DNA of 64,000 nt from Stenotrophomonas sp. MMGLT7 (GCF_021168555.1 NZ_JAJOZS010000012.1:1-64000); one strand, 5' to 3'; positions 34,290-43,947 are shown, numbered from the stretch's first letter. Notes: generated from the letters alone by a model not told the origin. Program-made: numbers and translations.

Positions 34290-34420
34290 CTTCTCTCCCG
34301 GCGGGAGAGGGGGCGGGGTGAGGGTGCGGGGGCGAAGCCCTCGCGGTGTCTGGCTGCACGAGGCTGCGCCCGTACCCTCATCCGCCCCTTCGGGGCACCT
34401 TCTCCCGAGGGGGAGAAGGG
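34290..34420. repeat. intergenic palindromic repeat overlapping the cobN 3' end
   Basis: Outer arms TTCTCTCCCGGCGGGAG and CCTTCTCCCGAGGGGGAG with CCCTCATCC/GGGTGAGGG-type inner arms, the layout of the element at 44251. It lies between cobN and the ExbB-like gene and contains the cobN stop at 34378, so the last ~15 CobN residues are encoded by repeat DNA. Confidence 0.7.
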
Positions 34421-37400
34421 AACTGACACCAGTCAGGTCGAGGGGGGCGGCGCAGGTTGGCGCGGCGCTGGTGCCAGCCGCCGCCGGCCAGCAACAGCAG
34501 CAGGGCCGCCGCGCCGAGCCATGGCGGCCAGGCCGCCGGTGCGGTGAGCGCGTCGAGCCTGCGCATCACCTGGCCGCGCACCGGCACGACGGTGGCGTCG
34601 GTGTCGGCCGCGGGAGGAGTCGGAGCCGGAGCGGGGGCCGCCGTGGCCGGGGACGATGCTGGTGCAGCCGCGGCCGCCGCCGCCGCCGCCGCCACCGCCG
34701 TTGCCGTTGCCGTTGCCGTTGCCGAAACCGGTGACGGCGTGGCGGTCATGCCGAAGCCGGCGGCGCGGCCCTGGCCGGGCGGCGCCGCCGCAGTGCCGGC
34801 CGCTTCGGTTGCCTGCAGCTGCTGCAAGCGTTGGCGCAGCTCGCCGGTAGTGGCGGCGTCGGCCTGCCAGTAGCCGCGCTCCACCGCCTCGAGCATGCGC
34901 CCGATCATCTGTGTCTGCGCGGCCGGATTGTTGCGCTCGAACCACTGCGCCACGCCCAGCCCGCGGCGGTCGCGCACGAAAGTGTCGTGGATCGCCTGCC
35001 ACTGCTCGCCGCGCACGCTGGACGGGTCGGTGACCTGCCAGCCGAACAGGTTGTCCACGGTCTTGAGCACCTCCAGCGTGCCGGCGTAGCCCTCCTGCTG
35101 CATGGCGCCGATCCACTGCGGGTTGAGCGCGTGCGTACGCAGTTCGTCGGCCAGGAACTTCGCCGCGGTGGTGGTCCTGGGCGCCGACTGGCGCAGGTCG
35201 GCCACGTACAGCGGCGGGCTGGCGCCGTCGAGGTGGCGCACCGCCAGCGACAACCCGCCCAGGTACTCGAACGGATGGTCGGTGGTCAGCAGGCCGTTGC
35301 TGTTGGACGAGCGCGCCAGCACCGCGGCCTGCACGCCGCGCAGCTGCTCGGCCAGCAGGTTGCCGCCGGGCAGCGCCATGCCGCCCTCGCGCGCGCCGTA
35401 GCCGTACTGCATGCGCTCGAGGAAGCCCTCGGCCAGCGTCGCATCGCCCTTGTCGGCCTGCGCGTCGCGCGCCAGCATCGCGCCGTTGAGGCCGCTGCCG
35501 TATTCGCCCGGGGCGTTGGAGAAGATGCGCAGCGAAGCCAGCTGGCGCGCGCGCTGTGGGCTCTGTCCGCGTTCGAGCAGGCGCTGTTCGAGCTGGCGCG
35601 CATGCGCGGCGACGGGATTGCCGGGCGAGGGCGGCAGCGCCGCCAGGCGGTCGATCGCCTCGGCCAGCAGGCGCATGAACGGCTCGAACTGGTCGCGGTA
35701 GACGCTGGTGACCTGCACCACCGCGTCGATGCGCGGATGCGCCAGCTCGGCCTCGGGTACGATCTCCAGCGCGGTGACCTTGCCGCCGGCATCCCACACC
35801 GGGCGCAGGCCGAGCGCGTGCAGCACCTCGCTCTCCAGCACGCCGAGGTGGCGGATCGCCTCGCTCGACCACAGGCTGAAGGCGAGCTTGTCCGGCAGAG
35901 CGCCGCCATGGTCGGCGCGGTAGGCGTCCAGCAGCTGCTCCAGCGCTTGGCGGCCGGTGTCGAACGCGGCGCGGGTGGGAATGCGGTCCGGCTCGAACGG
36001 GAACAGGTTGCGGCCGCTGCGCACGTCCGGGTTGCGCACCGGGTCGCCGCCGCTGCCGGGGGCGACGAAACCGCCGGCCAGGCCGTGCAGCAGCGATTCG
36101 ATCTCCTGGGTGTCGGCCAGCGCGGCATCGAGCCGGCGGCCGCGTTCGAGCTGCGTGCGCAGTGCCGGGTCGGCCACCGCGTCCAGCGGCGCGCCGTCGC
36201 GCAGATGGCGCGCCAGGGTGCGGTAGGGCGCGCTGGCCTGCAGCTGCGCGTAGTCGCCGGCGAACACTTCCTGCGGGTCCAGCCCGAGCGCGCGGTAATA
36301 AGGTTCGCCGAGCTGCTGCATCACCGTGGACAGCTGGTGCTCGGGCGCGGCCGGCTGGCCGAAGGTGTGCAGGCCCAGCGGCATGGTCGCGCGCGCCAGT
36401 TCGTGCAGGTGGTCGTGCAGGGCGTCGAAGAAGGCGGGGAAGTCGGCCTGCATGCGCGCCGCGTCCCAGCCCATGTCGGCGGCGATGCCGGCATCGAGCG
36501 CGGCCTGGCGGATCCGCGCGGCGGTGGCCTGGCGCACCTGGCCGTCGTCCAGCTGCAGGTACTCGTGGAGGGTGGCGTGCAGGTCGCGCAGTTCGTCGTA
36601 GAGTCCGGCCGGGGCGAACGCCGGGGTCTGGTGGCTGACGATCACCGCGCGGCCGCGGCGCTTGGCCTGCACCGCCTCGCCGACGTTGTCCTGGATGTAC
36701 GGGTAGAACACCGGCAGGTCGCCGACCGCCAGGTACGGGTAGTCGTTGACCCACAGCCCGCGATCCTTGCCCGGCGTCCATTCCTGGGTGCCGTGGGTGC
36801 CGAAGTGGACCAACGCATCGGCATGCCAGCCCGCGCGCAGGAACAGGTAGGCGGCCAGGTAGTAGTGGCTGGGCAGCGAGGCCATGTCGTGGGTGGCCTC
36901 GCCGACGCGGCCGGCGCGCGGCGGCTGCGGCATGACCAGCAGCTTGCCCAGCTGCAGGCGCGGGATGACGAATACCTGCTCGCCGTCGATCGTGCGCACA
37001 GCCGGATGCCGCGCCGGGTCGCCCCACTGCGCCAGCAGCGCCTGCTTCTGGGCCGGTGGCAGCGTGTCCAGCCACTGCCGGTAGCGCGCCACGGGGAAGG
37101 TCGCGGCCAAACCGCGGGCGCGCAGGGCGTCGAGCGTGTCCGGCCGGTAGTAGCCGGCCAGCATCGCCTGGCCGGCGTCGATCAGCGCCTGCTCACGCGC
37201 CGGGGTGACGTCGTAGCCGGCGTCGGCCATGCGCCGCGACAGCCGCTCCAGGCTGCGCGGCACGTTGAGGTGCGATGCCGACAGGTTGTGCTCGCCGGCC
37301 GGGTAGTTCCAGAACATAAGCGCCACGTGCTTGTCGGCGGCCGGCGTGCGCCGCAGTGCGGCCAGCCGGGCGAGCTTGGTGGCCAGCGCGTCGATCTGTT

Positions 37401-38418
37401 CGGGGATCGGTTGCTGGGCTCCGTTGGCGGTGGCCGACAGCACCATCGGATCGCTCAGGCCCCAGCCCTCGGGCACCGCGACGAAGGTGGCCAGCAGCGG
37501 CACCGGCACGCCGCTGGCCGAGGCGCGCCAGGCATCGGCATCGCCCTGGCGCCAGTTCAGCGCCTGCAGCGCCGGCACGTCCAGCGCCAGCAGTTCGGCG
37601 GCGCGCGCGCTGCCGTTCTGCAGGTGGGTCAGGTTGACCACCGCGTCCACGTCCAGCCCGGCCAGCGCCTTGCCCAGGCCCTGGGCGTCGGCCTGGTCGA
37701 ACCACACGCCGAAGGCGGCCACCCGCTGGCGCGCGGCCGCGGCGATCACCGCGGCCAGCACCTCGGTCTGCAGCGAACCGATGCTGTTGCCGGCCACGAT
37801 CACCGCCGCCTTCGGCCAGTCCGCCTCGCCGCGCTGCCGCCACGCCTGGCGCAGCGTCGTGGCGCTGTCGAGCCAGCCCGGCGTCTGCCCGTCGTAGTAG
37901 CCGGTGGCCGGCAGCGCCTGCGGCGGCGGCAGGCCGTCGCCATCCGTGCCGTGCCGGCGCGATGCCAGGTAGCGGACCAGGTTGCGATAGTTCGCCTGGC
38001 CGCCGTTGCCGTAGTAGCCGGCCAGCCGCCGCGCCTCGGCGGGCGCAAGATTGCCCGAGGCCGGTGCGCCGCCGCCGACGCGGATCCACGGCACCGGCGA
38101 GGCGGCCAGGCGCTCGCCGACCGCGGCCATCACCTCGGCCGCATCGGCGGGGCGCGGCGTGTCCAGCACTACCAGCGCGGCCTCGCCGGGCCAGCCGTCG
38201 GGCAATGCGCGGCCTGCGCCGATCGCACGGTGGTGGAAGCGCACGCCTTCGGCGCGCCCGAGTGCGTCCAGCCGCGCGGTCTTGCCCGGCAGCACGAAGT
38301 CGCTGGCCACCACGTCCACGTCCACGGCTGGCGGACCCGGTTCCTGCGCCGCCGCCAGCGGACAGCATGTCAGAAGCACCAGCGCCAGCCAGCGCCGGCC
38401 GAGACCTTTCGTTTCCAT
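34378..38418 (-). CDS. exported CobN-like chelatase subunit
   Basis: 1346 residues, CobN/magnesium-chelatase H family: VHFGTHGTQEWTPGKDRGLW, RIFSNAPGEYGSGLNGAM and the ...NPQWIGAMQQEGYAG region. Unlike cytoplasmic cobaltochelatase CobN it begins with a signal peptide (RRWLALVLLTCCPLAAAQ) and ends in an Ala/Thr/Pro-rich linker (about 1220-1280) plus a membrane helix (WLGAAALLLLLAGGGWHQ). It is therefore probably an inner-membrane-anchored periplasmic protein. Its start overlaps the stop of the TonB receptor. Such operons in Pseudomonas respond to zinc shortage, so metal or metallophore handling is likelier than cobalamin synthesis; no CobS/CobT is present. Confidence 0.85.
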   Translation of the reverse strand: METKGLGRRWLALVLLTCCPLAAAQEPGPPAVDVDVVASDFVLPGKTARLDALGRAEGVRFHHRAIGAGRALPDGWPGEAALVVLDTPRPADAAEVMAAVGERLAASPVPWIRVGGGAPASGNLAPAEARRLAGYYGNGGQANYRNLVRYLASRRHGTDGDGLPPPQALPATGYYDGQTPGWLDSATTLRQAWRQRGEADWPKAAVIVAGNSIGSLQTEVLAAVIAAAARQRVAAFGVWFDQADAQGLGKALAGLDVDAVVNLTHLQNGSARAAELLALDVPALQALNWRQGDADAWRASASGVPVPLLATFVAVPEGWGLSDPMVLSATANGAQQPIPEQIDALATKLARLAALRRTPAADKHVALMFWNYPAGEHNLSASHLNVPRSLERLSRRMADAGYDVTPAREQALIDAGQAMLAGYYRPDTLDALRARGLAATFPVARYRQWLDTLPPAQKQALLAQWGDPARHPAVRTIDGEQVFVIPRLQLGKLLVMPQPPRAGRVGEATHDMASLPSHYYLAAYLFLRAGWHADALVHFGTHGTQEWTPGKDRGLWVNDYPYLAVGDLPVFYPYIQDNVGEAVQAKRRGRAVIVSHQTPAFAPAGLYDELRDLHATLHEYLQLDDGQVRQATAARIRQAALDAGIAADMGWDAARMQADFPAFFDALHDHLHELARATMPLGLHTFGQPAAPEHQLSTVMQQLGEPYYRALGLDPQEVFAGDYAQLQASAPYRTLARHLRDGAPLDAVADPALRTQLERGRRLDAALADTQEIESLLHGLAGGFVAPGSGGDPVRNPDVRSGRNLFPFEPDRIPTRAAFDTGRQALEQLLDAYRADHGGALPDKLAFSLWSSEAIRHLGVLESEVLHALGLRPVWDAGGKVTALEIVPEAELAHPRIDAVVQVTSVYRDQFEPFMRLLAEAIDRLAALPPSPGNPVAAHARQLEQRLLERGQSPQRARQLASLRIFSNAPGEYGSGLNGAMLARDAQADKGDATLAEGFLERMQYGYGAREGGMALPGGNLLAEQLRGVQAAVLARSSNSNGLLTTDHPFEYLGGLSLAVRHLDGASPPLYVADLRQSAPRTTTAAKFLADELRTHALNPQWIGAMQQEGYAGTLEVLKTVDNLFGWQVTDPSSVRGEQWQAIHDTFVRDRRGLGVAQWFERNNPAAQTQMIGRMLEAVERGYWQADAATTGELRQRLQQLQATEAAGTAAAPPGQGRAAGFGMTATPSPVSATATATATAVAAAAAAAAAAPASSPATAAPAPAPTPPAADTDATVVPVRGQVMRRLDALTAPAAWPPWLGAAALLLLLAGGGWHQRRANLRRPPRPDWCQFPSPPREKVPRRGG

Positions 38419-40364
38419 CAGAAGCTCAGGTCGATGCCGGCGTGCCAGTAGCGCCCGGTTTCCGGATACGGGTACAGCGCCGAGCTCTGGTCCAGGCGCT
38501 TGTCGGCCAGGTTGTCGACGCCGGCCAGCAGCGCGACCGTCGGGGTGATGCGGTAGCGGGTGTCCAGCGACCACAGCCAGTAGTCGGGCAGCGTCACCTG
38601 GGTGGTGCCGGAAAGCTGGTACTGCGGCCCGACGTACTCCCCGCGCAGCGACGATTCGAAGCCGCCGCGGCGCCACAGCAGGTTGGCCGCACCGCTGCGG
38701 CGCGGACGCTCGTTCAGTGGTCGCCCGGTCTCCAGGTCGCGCGGCTGCAGCCAGCTGACGTTGGCTTCCAACCTGAGTCCGCCCGGCAGCGGCAGCACGC
38801 CGGACAGCTCGGCGCCGCGGATGCGCGCCCTGGCGACGTTGGTGTAGTTGCGCACCTCGCGCCCGCGGATGCCGCATGAGGCCACACAGGTGGTCTGGAT
38901 CAGGTCTTCCAGGTCGTTCTGGAACAGCGCCGCCTGCAGCGACCGGTCGCCGTCGTCCCAGGCCGCGGCCAGCTCGTAGCTGGTGTTGCGCTCCGGCTTG
39001 AGCGCGGGGTTGCCGTAGATGGTGAACAGCCCGCCGCCGCCGACCGCCGAATACTCCGGCGAGAGCTGCTTCAGGCTCGGCGCCTTGAAGCCGCTGCCGG
39101 CCCCGCCCTTGAGCATGAACGCGTCGGCGAGGTGCCACACGGCGTAGGCGCGCGGGCTGTGGTGCCAGCCGAACTCGGGGTGGTGGTCGGCGCGGTCGCC
39201 GAGCACCAGCGACGCGGACGCGCCCAGCTGGATCTCGTCCTGCACGAACACTGCCGTCTGGATCGCCTGCACGTGGCCGCTGCGCGCGGCCGAGCTGTCG
39301 TCGAGCTGCTCGCGGCGCCACTCGCCGCCGGCGCTGAGGCGATGGCCGCCCAGCTCGACGGTGGCGCGTGCGTCGACGATGTCGTCGGTCAGGTCCTGCG
39401 GCCGCGTGGCCTCGCCCTGCGAGCGGCGGTTGTCGCGGTCCAGGGTCGAGTGATAGGCGTTGACCTGGGTCTGTCCCCAGCTCCATTCGCCGCGGTGCGA
39501 GAACGTGGTCTGCGCGCGCTCGATGTCGTCGATGGTTTCGTAGACGTACGGCGCCGCGCCGGCCTGCAGCGCATTGCGCCAGCGCTTCTCGCGGCCCTGC
39601 AGGTGGCTCAGGTCGATGCGCTGGGCATCGTCCGGGGTCCAGGTCAGCACCGCGTTGCCGGTGTTGGCCTGGCGGCCTTCCTGCTCGTCCAGGCGCGGAT
39701 CGGTCGGATCGACGGTGGCTTCCTTGCGCCGGTGCTCGCCGAACACGCTCAGCCCCAGCGTGCCCGGCACCAGCGCGCCGCCGGCGTAGAGGCCGGCTTG
39801 TGTCGCGCCGCCACCACGGCCGCCTTCCACGCTGCCGCCGTTGTAGACGAGGTTGCCCTGCCAGGCATCGGTGGCCTTGCGGGTGATGACGTTGACCACC
39901 CCGCCCAGCGCCTCGGAGCCGTACAGCGAGGACATCGGCCCGCGCACCACCTCGATGCGCTCGATCGCCGCCGCCGGCAGCCAGCCCAGGTCGAAGTCGG
40001 CATGGGCGATGGCGTCGCTGGCGGCGTTGACGCGGCGTCCGTCCAGCAGCACCAGCGTGTACTCGGCGTCCATGCCGCGGATGCGGATGCCGCGGCGGCC
40101 GAAGCCGACCCCGGCCACGGTGATGCCGGGCGTGCCACGCAGTGCGTCGGACAGGTCCAGCACCGGCCTGAGGTCCAGCTGCTCGCGGGTGATCACGCTG
40201 ACCGAGGCCGGCGCATCGCTGGCCAGGCGGTCGGTGGCGGTGGCGGTCACCACCACGGGATCGAGGTCGCGGGTATCGGGCGCATCCGCCAGTGCGCAGG
40301 CGGGGACGGCGGACAGGGCGGCGAGGATCGCGCCGGCAAGCGGGCGCAGGAAGGAGCAGGACAT
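38418..40364 (-). CDS. TonB-dependent outer-membrane receptor
   Basis: 648 residues with a signal peptide (LAGAILAALSAVPACALA), TonB box region (LDPVVVTATAT), plug domain (GVGFGRRGIRIRGMDAEYTL, RIEVVRGPMSSLYGSEALGG) and a beta-barrel ending in WHAGIDLSF with a terminal Phe. It resembles BtuB/Cir-type receptors. It is first in the operon with exported CobN-like, ExbB-like and DUF2149 genes and lies behind a Zur-like palindrome (40393-40406), so zinc or a zinc-metallophore is a plausible ligand; cobalamin is the alternative, but no B12 riboswitch was seen. Confidence 0.85.
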   Translation of the reverse strand: MSCSFLRPLAGAILAALSAVPACALADAPDTRDLDPVVVTATATDRLASDAPASVSVITREQLDLRPVLDLSDALRGTPGITVAGVGFGRRGIRIRGMDAEYTLVLLDGRRVNAASDAIAHADFDLGWLPAAAIERIEVVRGPMSSLYGSEALGGVVNVITRKATDAWQGNLVYNGGSVEGGRGGGATQAGLYAGGALVPGTLGLSVFGEHRRKEATVDPTDPRLDEQEGRQANTGNAVLTWTPDDAQRIDLSHLQGREKRWRNALQAGAAPYVYETIDDIERAQTTFSHRGEWSWGQTQVNAYHSTLDRDNRRSQGEATRPQDLTDDIVDARATVELGGHRLSAGGEWRREQLDDSSAARSGHVQAIQTAVFVQDEIQLGASASLVLGDRADHHPEFGWHHSPRAYAVWHLADAFMLKGGAGSGFKAPSLKQLSPEYSAVGGGGLFTIYGNPALKPERNTSYELAAAWDDGDRSLQAALFQNDLEDLIQTTCVASCGIRGREVRNYTNVARARIRGAELSGVLPLPGGLRLEANVSWLQPRDLETGRPLNERPRRSGAANLLWRRGGFESSLRGEYVGPQYQLSGTTQVTLPDYWLWSLDTRYRITPTVALLAGVDNLADKRLDQSSALYPYPETGRYWHAGIDLSF

Positions 40365-40392
40365 CGGTGGCCACGGCGATTGGAGATAATGG

Positions 40393-40406
40393 AATGTTAT
40401 AACATT
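40393..40406. promoter_or_regulatory. Zur-like palindrome upstream of the TonB receptor operon
   Basis: AATGTTATAACATT is a perfect palindrome sharing GTTATAAC-type half sites with the element at 32176, but it lacks the wider centre of the classical Zur box. It lies 29 bases upstream of the receptor start and 106 bases before the divergent DUF885 gene. It is AT-rich in a GC-rich surrounding, as expected for a regulatory site. Confidence 0.55.
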
Positions 40407-40511
40407 TGACTGGATGTTCACGATCGCCGTGGCTGGGACTTCCGGGGGATGCGCCGCCGCTGCCGGGATGCGACGATCGACCGGTTCCCTTCGCTGCCGG
40501 TCCGCACTGAC

Positions 40512-42386
40512 GTGAGATCCAAGCTCGCCCTCGCCCTGTCGCTCGCCCTGTCTTCCCTGCCGATGACCCTCGCCGCCACCCCTGCCGCCGCGCCGCCGCC
40601 CGCCGCCTCCGCCGGCTCGGTCGAGAGCGCCGCCGATGCGCGCTTCAGGGCCATCTACGAGAAGGAGTGGGCCTGGCGGCAGGCCGAGACCGGCGCCGCC
40701 GACGAGGACAGCGACAGCACCGGCGACAACCCGCGCCTGCCCGACGTCGGCCCGGCCGCGCAGGCCGCGCGCCTGCGGGTCTGGGAGGACGTGCTGCATC
40801 AGCTCGACGCCCTCGACGTGCAGCAACTGTCGCCGGACAACCGCATCAACCTGGCCATCTACCGCCCGCAGGTGGAGAACCTGGCCGCCGAGGTACGGCT
40901 GCGCCTGTACGAGATGCCGTTCAATTCCGACACCTCGTTCTGGTCCAACCTGGGCTTCATGGCGCAGCGGCAGATGCGCACCCCGGCCGAGTTCGAGGCC
41001 TACATCGCCCGCCTCGACGACGTGCCGCGCTATTTCGGGCAGCAGACCGCCAACATGCGCGCCGGGCTGGCGCGCGGCTTCTCGGTGCCGCGCGCGGTGC
41101 TGGACGGGCGCGACGTCTCCATCGCCACCGTGGCCGAGATCGGGGATCCGCTCGAGTCGCCGTTCTACGCCCCGTTCAAGCAGATGCCGGCGCAGATCCC
41201 GGCCGCCGAGCAGCAGCGGCTGCGCGCGCGGGCGCAGGCGGCGATCGGCCAGTCGGTGATCCCGGCCTTCGCCAAGCTGCTGGTGTTCTTCCGCAGCGAG
41301 TACATGCCGCAGGCGCGCACCACCCTGGCCGCGGAGGCGCTGCCCGACGGCAAGGCGTTCTACCAGCAGCAGATCCGCGAATACACCACGCTGGAGCTGT
41401 CGCCCGAGCAGATCCACCGCATCGGCCTGGAGGAAGTGGCGCGCATCCAGGCGCAGATGAACGCGATCATCGACCGGGTCGGCTTCAGCGGCCGCAGTCC
41501 GCAGACGCGCTTCGCCGATTTCCTGCAGTTCCTGCGCACCGATCCGCAGTTCTACGCCAAGACCCCGCAGGAACTGCTCGACCGCGCCGCGTGGATCGCC
41601 AAGCGCGCCGACGGCGAGGTCGGCAAGTTCATCGGCACACTGCCGCGCGGGCGCTTCACCATCAAGCCGGTGCCGGCCGACATCGCCCCGTTCTGGACCG
41701 CCGGCCGCGGCGGCGCCAGCGTGTACTGGGTCAACACCTACGACCTGCCTTCGCGCCCGCTGTACAACCTGCCGGCGCTGACCCTGCACGAGTCCTCGCC
41801 CGGGCATTCGCTGCAGCTGCAGTTGGCCAACGAGCAGGGCGAGCAGCCGCAGTTCCGCCGCGACGGCTACATCTCCGCCTACGGCGAGGGCTGGGCGCTG
41901 TACACCGAGAAGCTCGGCCAGGAGATGGGCATCTACGAGACGCCCTACGACGAGTTCGGCTACCTCACCTACGCGATGTGGCGCGCCTGCCGGCTGGTGA
42001 TCGACACCGGCGTGCACCACTACGGCTGGAGCCGCGAGCAGGCGCTGGCCTACCTGCGCGAGCGCACCGCGCTGAGCGAGCACGAGGTCACCACCGAGGT
42101 CGACCGCTACATCTCCTGGCCCGGCCAGGCGCTGAGCTACAAGCTCGGCGAGATCGCCATCGTCAAGCTGCGCGCCGAGGCCGAGCGGGAACTGGGCGAG
42201 CGCTTCGACATCAGGGCCTTCCACGATGCCGTGCTCAGGCAGGGCTCGGTGCCGCTGCCGGTGCTCGAGTCGCAGGTGCGCGCATTCATCGCCGACAGCA
42301 AGCGCGCCGCGTCCGGTGCCGCGCTGCGGCACGACGGTATGGTTGATCCTGCCATCGCTGGGTTGCCGGAGACATCGGAGCGATAA
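40512..42386 (+). CDS. secreted DUF885-family peptidase-like protein
   Basis: 624 residues from GTG 40512, chosen because it gives a clean signal peptide (RSKLALALSLALSSLPMTLA) followed by a Pro/Ala-rich linker. The mature part has the DUF885 hallmarks: LTLHESSPGHSLQLQ (about residues 430-444), YGEGWALYTEKLGQEMG and VDRYISWPGQALSYKLGE. The HE-(x)n-H pattern and helical fold suggest a metallo-carboxypeptidase-like enzyme in the periplasm; substrate unknown. It diverges from the TonB receptor operon across the palindrome at 40393. Confidence 0.85.
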   Translation: MRSKLALALSLALSSLPMTLAATPAAAPPPAASAGSVESAADARFRAIYEKEWAWRQAETGAADEDSDSTGDNPRLPDVGPAAQAARLRVWEDVLHQLDALDVQQLSPDNRINLAIYRPQVENLAAEVRLRLYEMPFNSDTSFWSNLGFMAQRQMRTPAEFEAYIARLDDVPRYFGQQTANMRAGLARGFSVPRAVLDGRDVSIATVAEIGDPLESPFYAPFKQMPAQIPAAEQQRLRARAQAAIGQSVIPAFAKLLVFFRSEYMPQARTTLAAEALPDGKAFYQQQIREYTTLELSPEQIHRIGLEEVARIQAQMNAIIDRVGFSGRSPQTRFADFLQFLRTDPQFYAKTPQELLDRAAWIAKRADGEVGKFIGTLPRGRFTIKPVPADIAPFWTAGRGGASVYWVNTYDLPSRPLYNLPALTLHESSPGHSLQLQLANEQGEQPQFRRDGYISAYGEGWALYTEKLGQEMGIYETPYDEFGYLTYAMWRACRLVIDTGVHHYGWSREQALAYLRERTALSEHEVTTEVDRYISWPGQALSYKLGEIAIVKLRAEAERELGERFDIRAFHDAVLRQGSVPLPVLESQVRAFIADSKRAASGAALRHDGMVDPAIAGLPETSER

Positions 42387-42586
42387 GTCGCCGGGGCTCC
42401 CGGGCAGGACGGATGCCGATGAGCGGATACCATGGCCGTGGCAAGACCTCCGGTGTGGCGGTGCTGCAGCTGTTCCTGCGTTGGCTCCGGCATGTTCCCA
42501 GGATGTCGCCGGCGGGCAGCCGCACACGACTTGATGCCGGCTGCCTGCAATTTCTGAAGTCGGATAGTGCGTCTGGGGAGAGAACC

Positions 42587-43276
42587 ATGAAGGTGCGCCA
42601 TCTCGTCGCTGTTGGGCTGATGTCGGCAATCTGCGGCAGCGGCGTTGCCAAGGACGTCGACATCTACATCGAGTTTCTGTGGGCGAAGCCGCCAGCCGGC
42701 GCGATTGCGCGACAGGAGACCCGGCAGTTCGTCAGTGAAGGCAGCCACGATCACCAGGTCTGCATCGCTGCCAATGCCGAGCCAACCGACGTGGGGGGGC
42801 TGCAGCTTGAATTCCTCGATGCGAAGGGCTCGCGCGTTTCGCTGGAGCGGCATCCGGATTACCGTGGTGCCAAGCACTGCTACCCCGCAAACCTCGGCAA
42901 GCATGGTGTACCGGGGGAGTGGACGGTGCGCGCCGTGCTCGGGGATGGTCGTGAACAATCGGCGCGGATCCGGGTGGATCCGCGTATCGAGGACTCCCCG
43001 CAGTATCGGATGCGCAACGTGCCTTACGTGGCTGGGCGTCCAAACTACGATGCCTCGATCCCGCCGGAAGAGTGGGTCGGTCGGTTGGTCTGGGCGATGG
43101 ATGTCGATCCGCAGGGCAAGGTCACCCACGTGGAGGTGGAAGTGGCCGAGGGGGTGGGCGAGCGCCTGCGCGATCGGGCGATCGCTGCCGGCTACCTGAC
43201 CCTGTTCCCGCCGGATCCCGGCCGCGCCGCCGCACCGCTGCGTTGGCGCCGGACCTTGTCGTTCGCCTCCGAGTGA
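42587..43276 (+). CDS. periplasmic protein with TonB-C-like domain
   Basis: 229 residues with a signal peptide (RHLVAVGLMSAICGSGVA). The rest has IYIEFLWAKPP, DHQVCIAANAEP and a C-terminal stretch (RLVWAMDVDPQGKVTHVEVE...AAGYLTLFPPDP) that resembles the TonB C-terminal fold, where a variant 'x-V-x-G-x-V' strand pair is typical. GGGGAGAG precedes the ATG at 42587; the longer upstream frame is not needed. No partner genes adjoin; function unknown. Confidence 0.55.
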   Translation: MKVRHLVAVGLMSAICGSGVAKDVDIYIEFLWAKPPAGAIARQETRQFVSEGSHDHQVCIAANAEPTDVGGLQLEFLDAKGSRVSLERHPDYRGAKHCYPANLGKHGVPGEWTVRAVLGDGREQSARIRVDPRIEDSPQYRMRNVPYVAGRPNYDASIPPEEWVGRLVWAMDVDPQGKVTHVEVEVAEGVGERLRDRAIAAGYLTLFPPDPGRAAAPLRWRRTLSFASE

Positions 43277-43504
43277 ATGGCCCCATGGCCACGGTTGGGA
43301 CGCAGGATTTGCACTGGCGGCCGCCTCCGGGCATAATCGCCGGCTCGCTGTGTCCGGGTTGCGCCGGGCGGCGGCGCCGGGAACACGTCCTCCGGCCCGC
43401 CTAGGTCAGCGTGACCCATTGATTCCCATGACGTGTGGCGGGCAACCGCCGGGGCCGCCGTCCCCCAGGCCATGGGGAGACACCAACTACTTCCGAGGTG
43501 CGCA

Positions 43505-43741
43505 ATGTCCCGCGTATGCCAAGTTTCCGGCAAGCGTGTGCAGACGGGCAACAACGTCTCCCACGCCAACAACAAGACCCGCCGTCGCTTCCTGCCCAAC
43601 CTGCACGAGCGCCGCTTCTGGGTCGCCAGCGAGAACCGCTGGGTCAAGCTGAAGGTTTCCGCGCATGCACTGCGCACCATCGACAAGAACGGCATCGATT
43701 CCGTTCTGGCTGAGCTGCGTGCGCGCGGCGAAAAGGTCTGA
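43505..43741 (+). CDS. rpmB: 50S ribosomal protein L28
   Basis: 78 residues: [39 protein letters not shown] and [16 protein letters not shown], the normal length and order for L28. It precedes rpmG by 13 bases, the standard pair. A purine-rich site (GAGGTGCGCA) lies before the ATG. Confidence 0.98.
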   Translation: MSRVCQVSGKRVQTGNNVSHANNKTRRRFLPNLHERRFWVASENRWVKLKVSAHALRTIDKNGIDSVLAELRARGEKV

Positions 43742-43754
43742 GGAGTAAACGATC

Positions 43755-43919
43755 ATGGCAGGCAAGCGCGACAAGATCCGTCTGATTTCCTCGGCCAACA
43801 CCGGCCATTTCTACACGACGGACAAGAACAAGAAGAACACCCCCGGGAAGATGGAGATCAAGAAGTACGATCCCGTCGTCCGCAAGCACGTGATCTACAA
43901 GGAAGGCAAGATCAAGTGA
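43755..43919 (+). CDS. rpmG: 50S ribosomal protein L33
   Basis: 54 residues: [39 protein letters not shown] and [14 protein letters not shown], normal length for L33. It is co-transcribed with rpmB. It lacks the CxxC pairs of zinc-binding L33 paralogs, so it is the zinc-free type. Below 60 codons, so easily missed. Confidence 0.98.
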   Translation: MAGKRDKIRLISSANTGHFYTTDKNKKNTPGKMEIKKYDPVVRKHVIYKEGKIK

Positions 43920-43928
43920 CGTAGCGGC

Positions 43929-43947
43929 GCGTTCGCGAAGCGAACGC
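43929..43947 (+). terminator. hairpin after rpmG
   Basis: GCGTTCGC/GCGAACGC stem around GAA, 9 bases past the rpmG stop, followed by CTTTG; the T-run is short, so termination may be partial or shared with the next hairpin. Confidence 0.55.

Noticed and set aside
34427..37075. Second long minus-strand gene overlapping cobN
   Set aside because: It is an Arg/Ala/Pro-rich shadow frame of the CobN coding sequence, as are most other long overlapping frames in the GC-rich part.
40365..40511. Cobalamin riboswitch before the TonB receptor/cobN operon
   Set aside because: Only about 145 bases are available between the divergent genes, and I saw neither a B12-box nor the multi-stem layout; an AT-rich palindrome is present instead.
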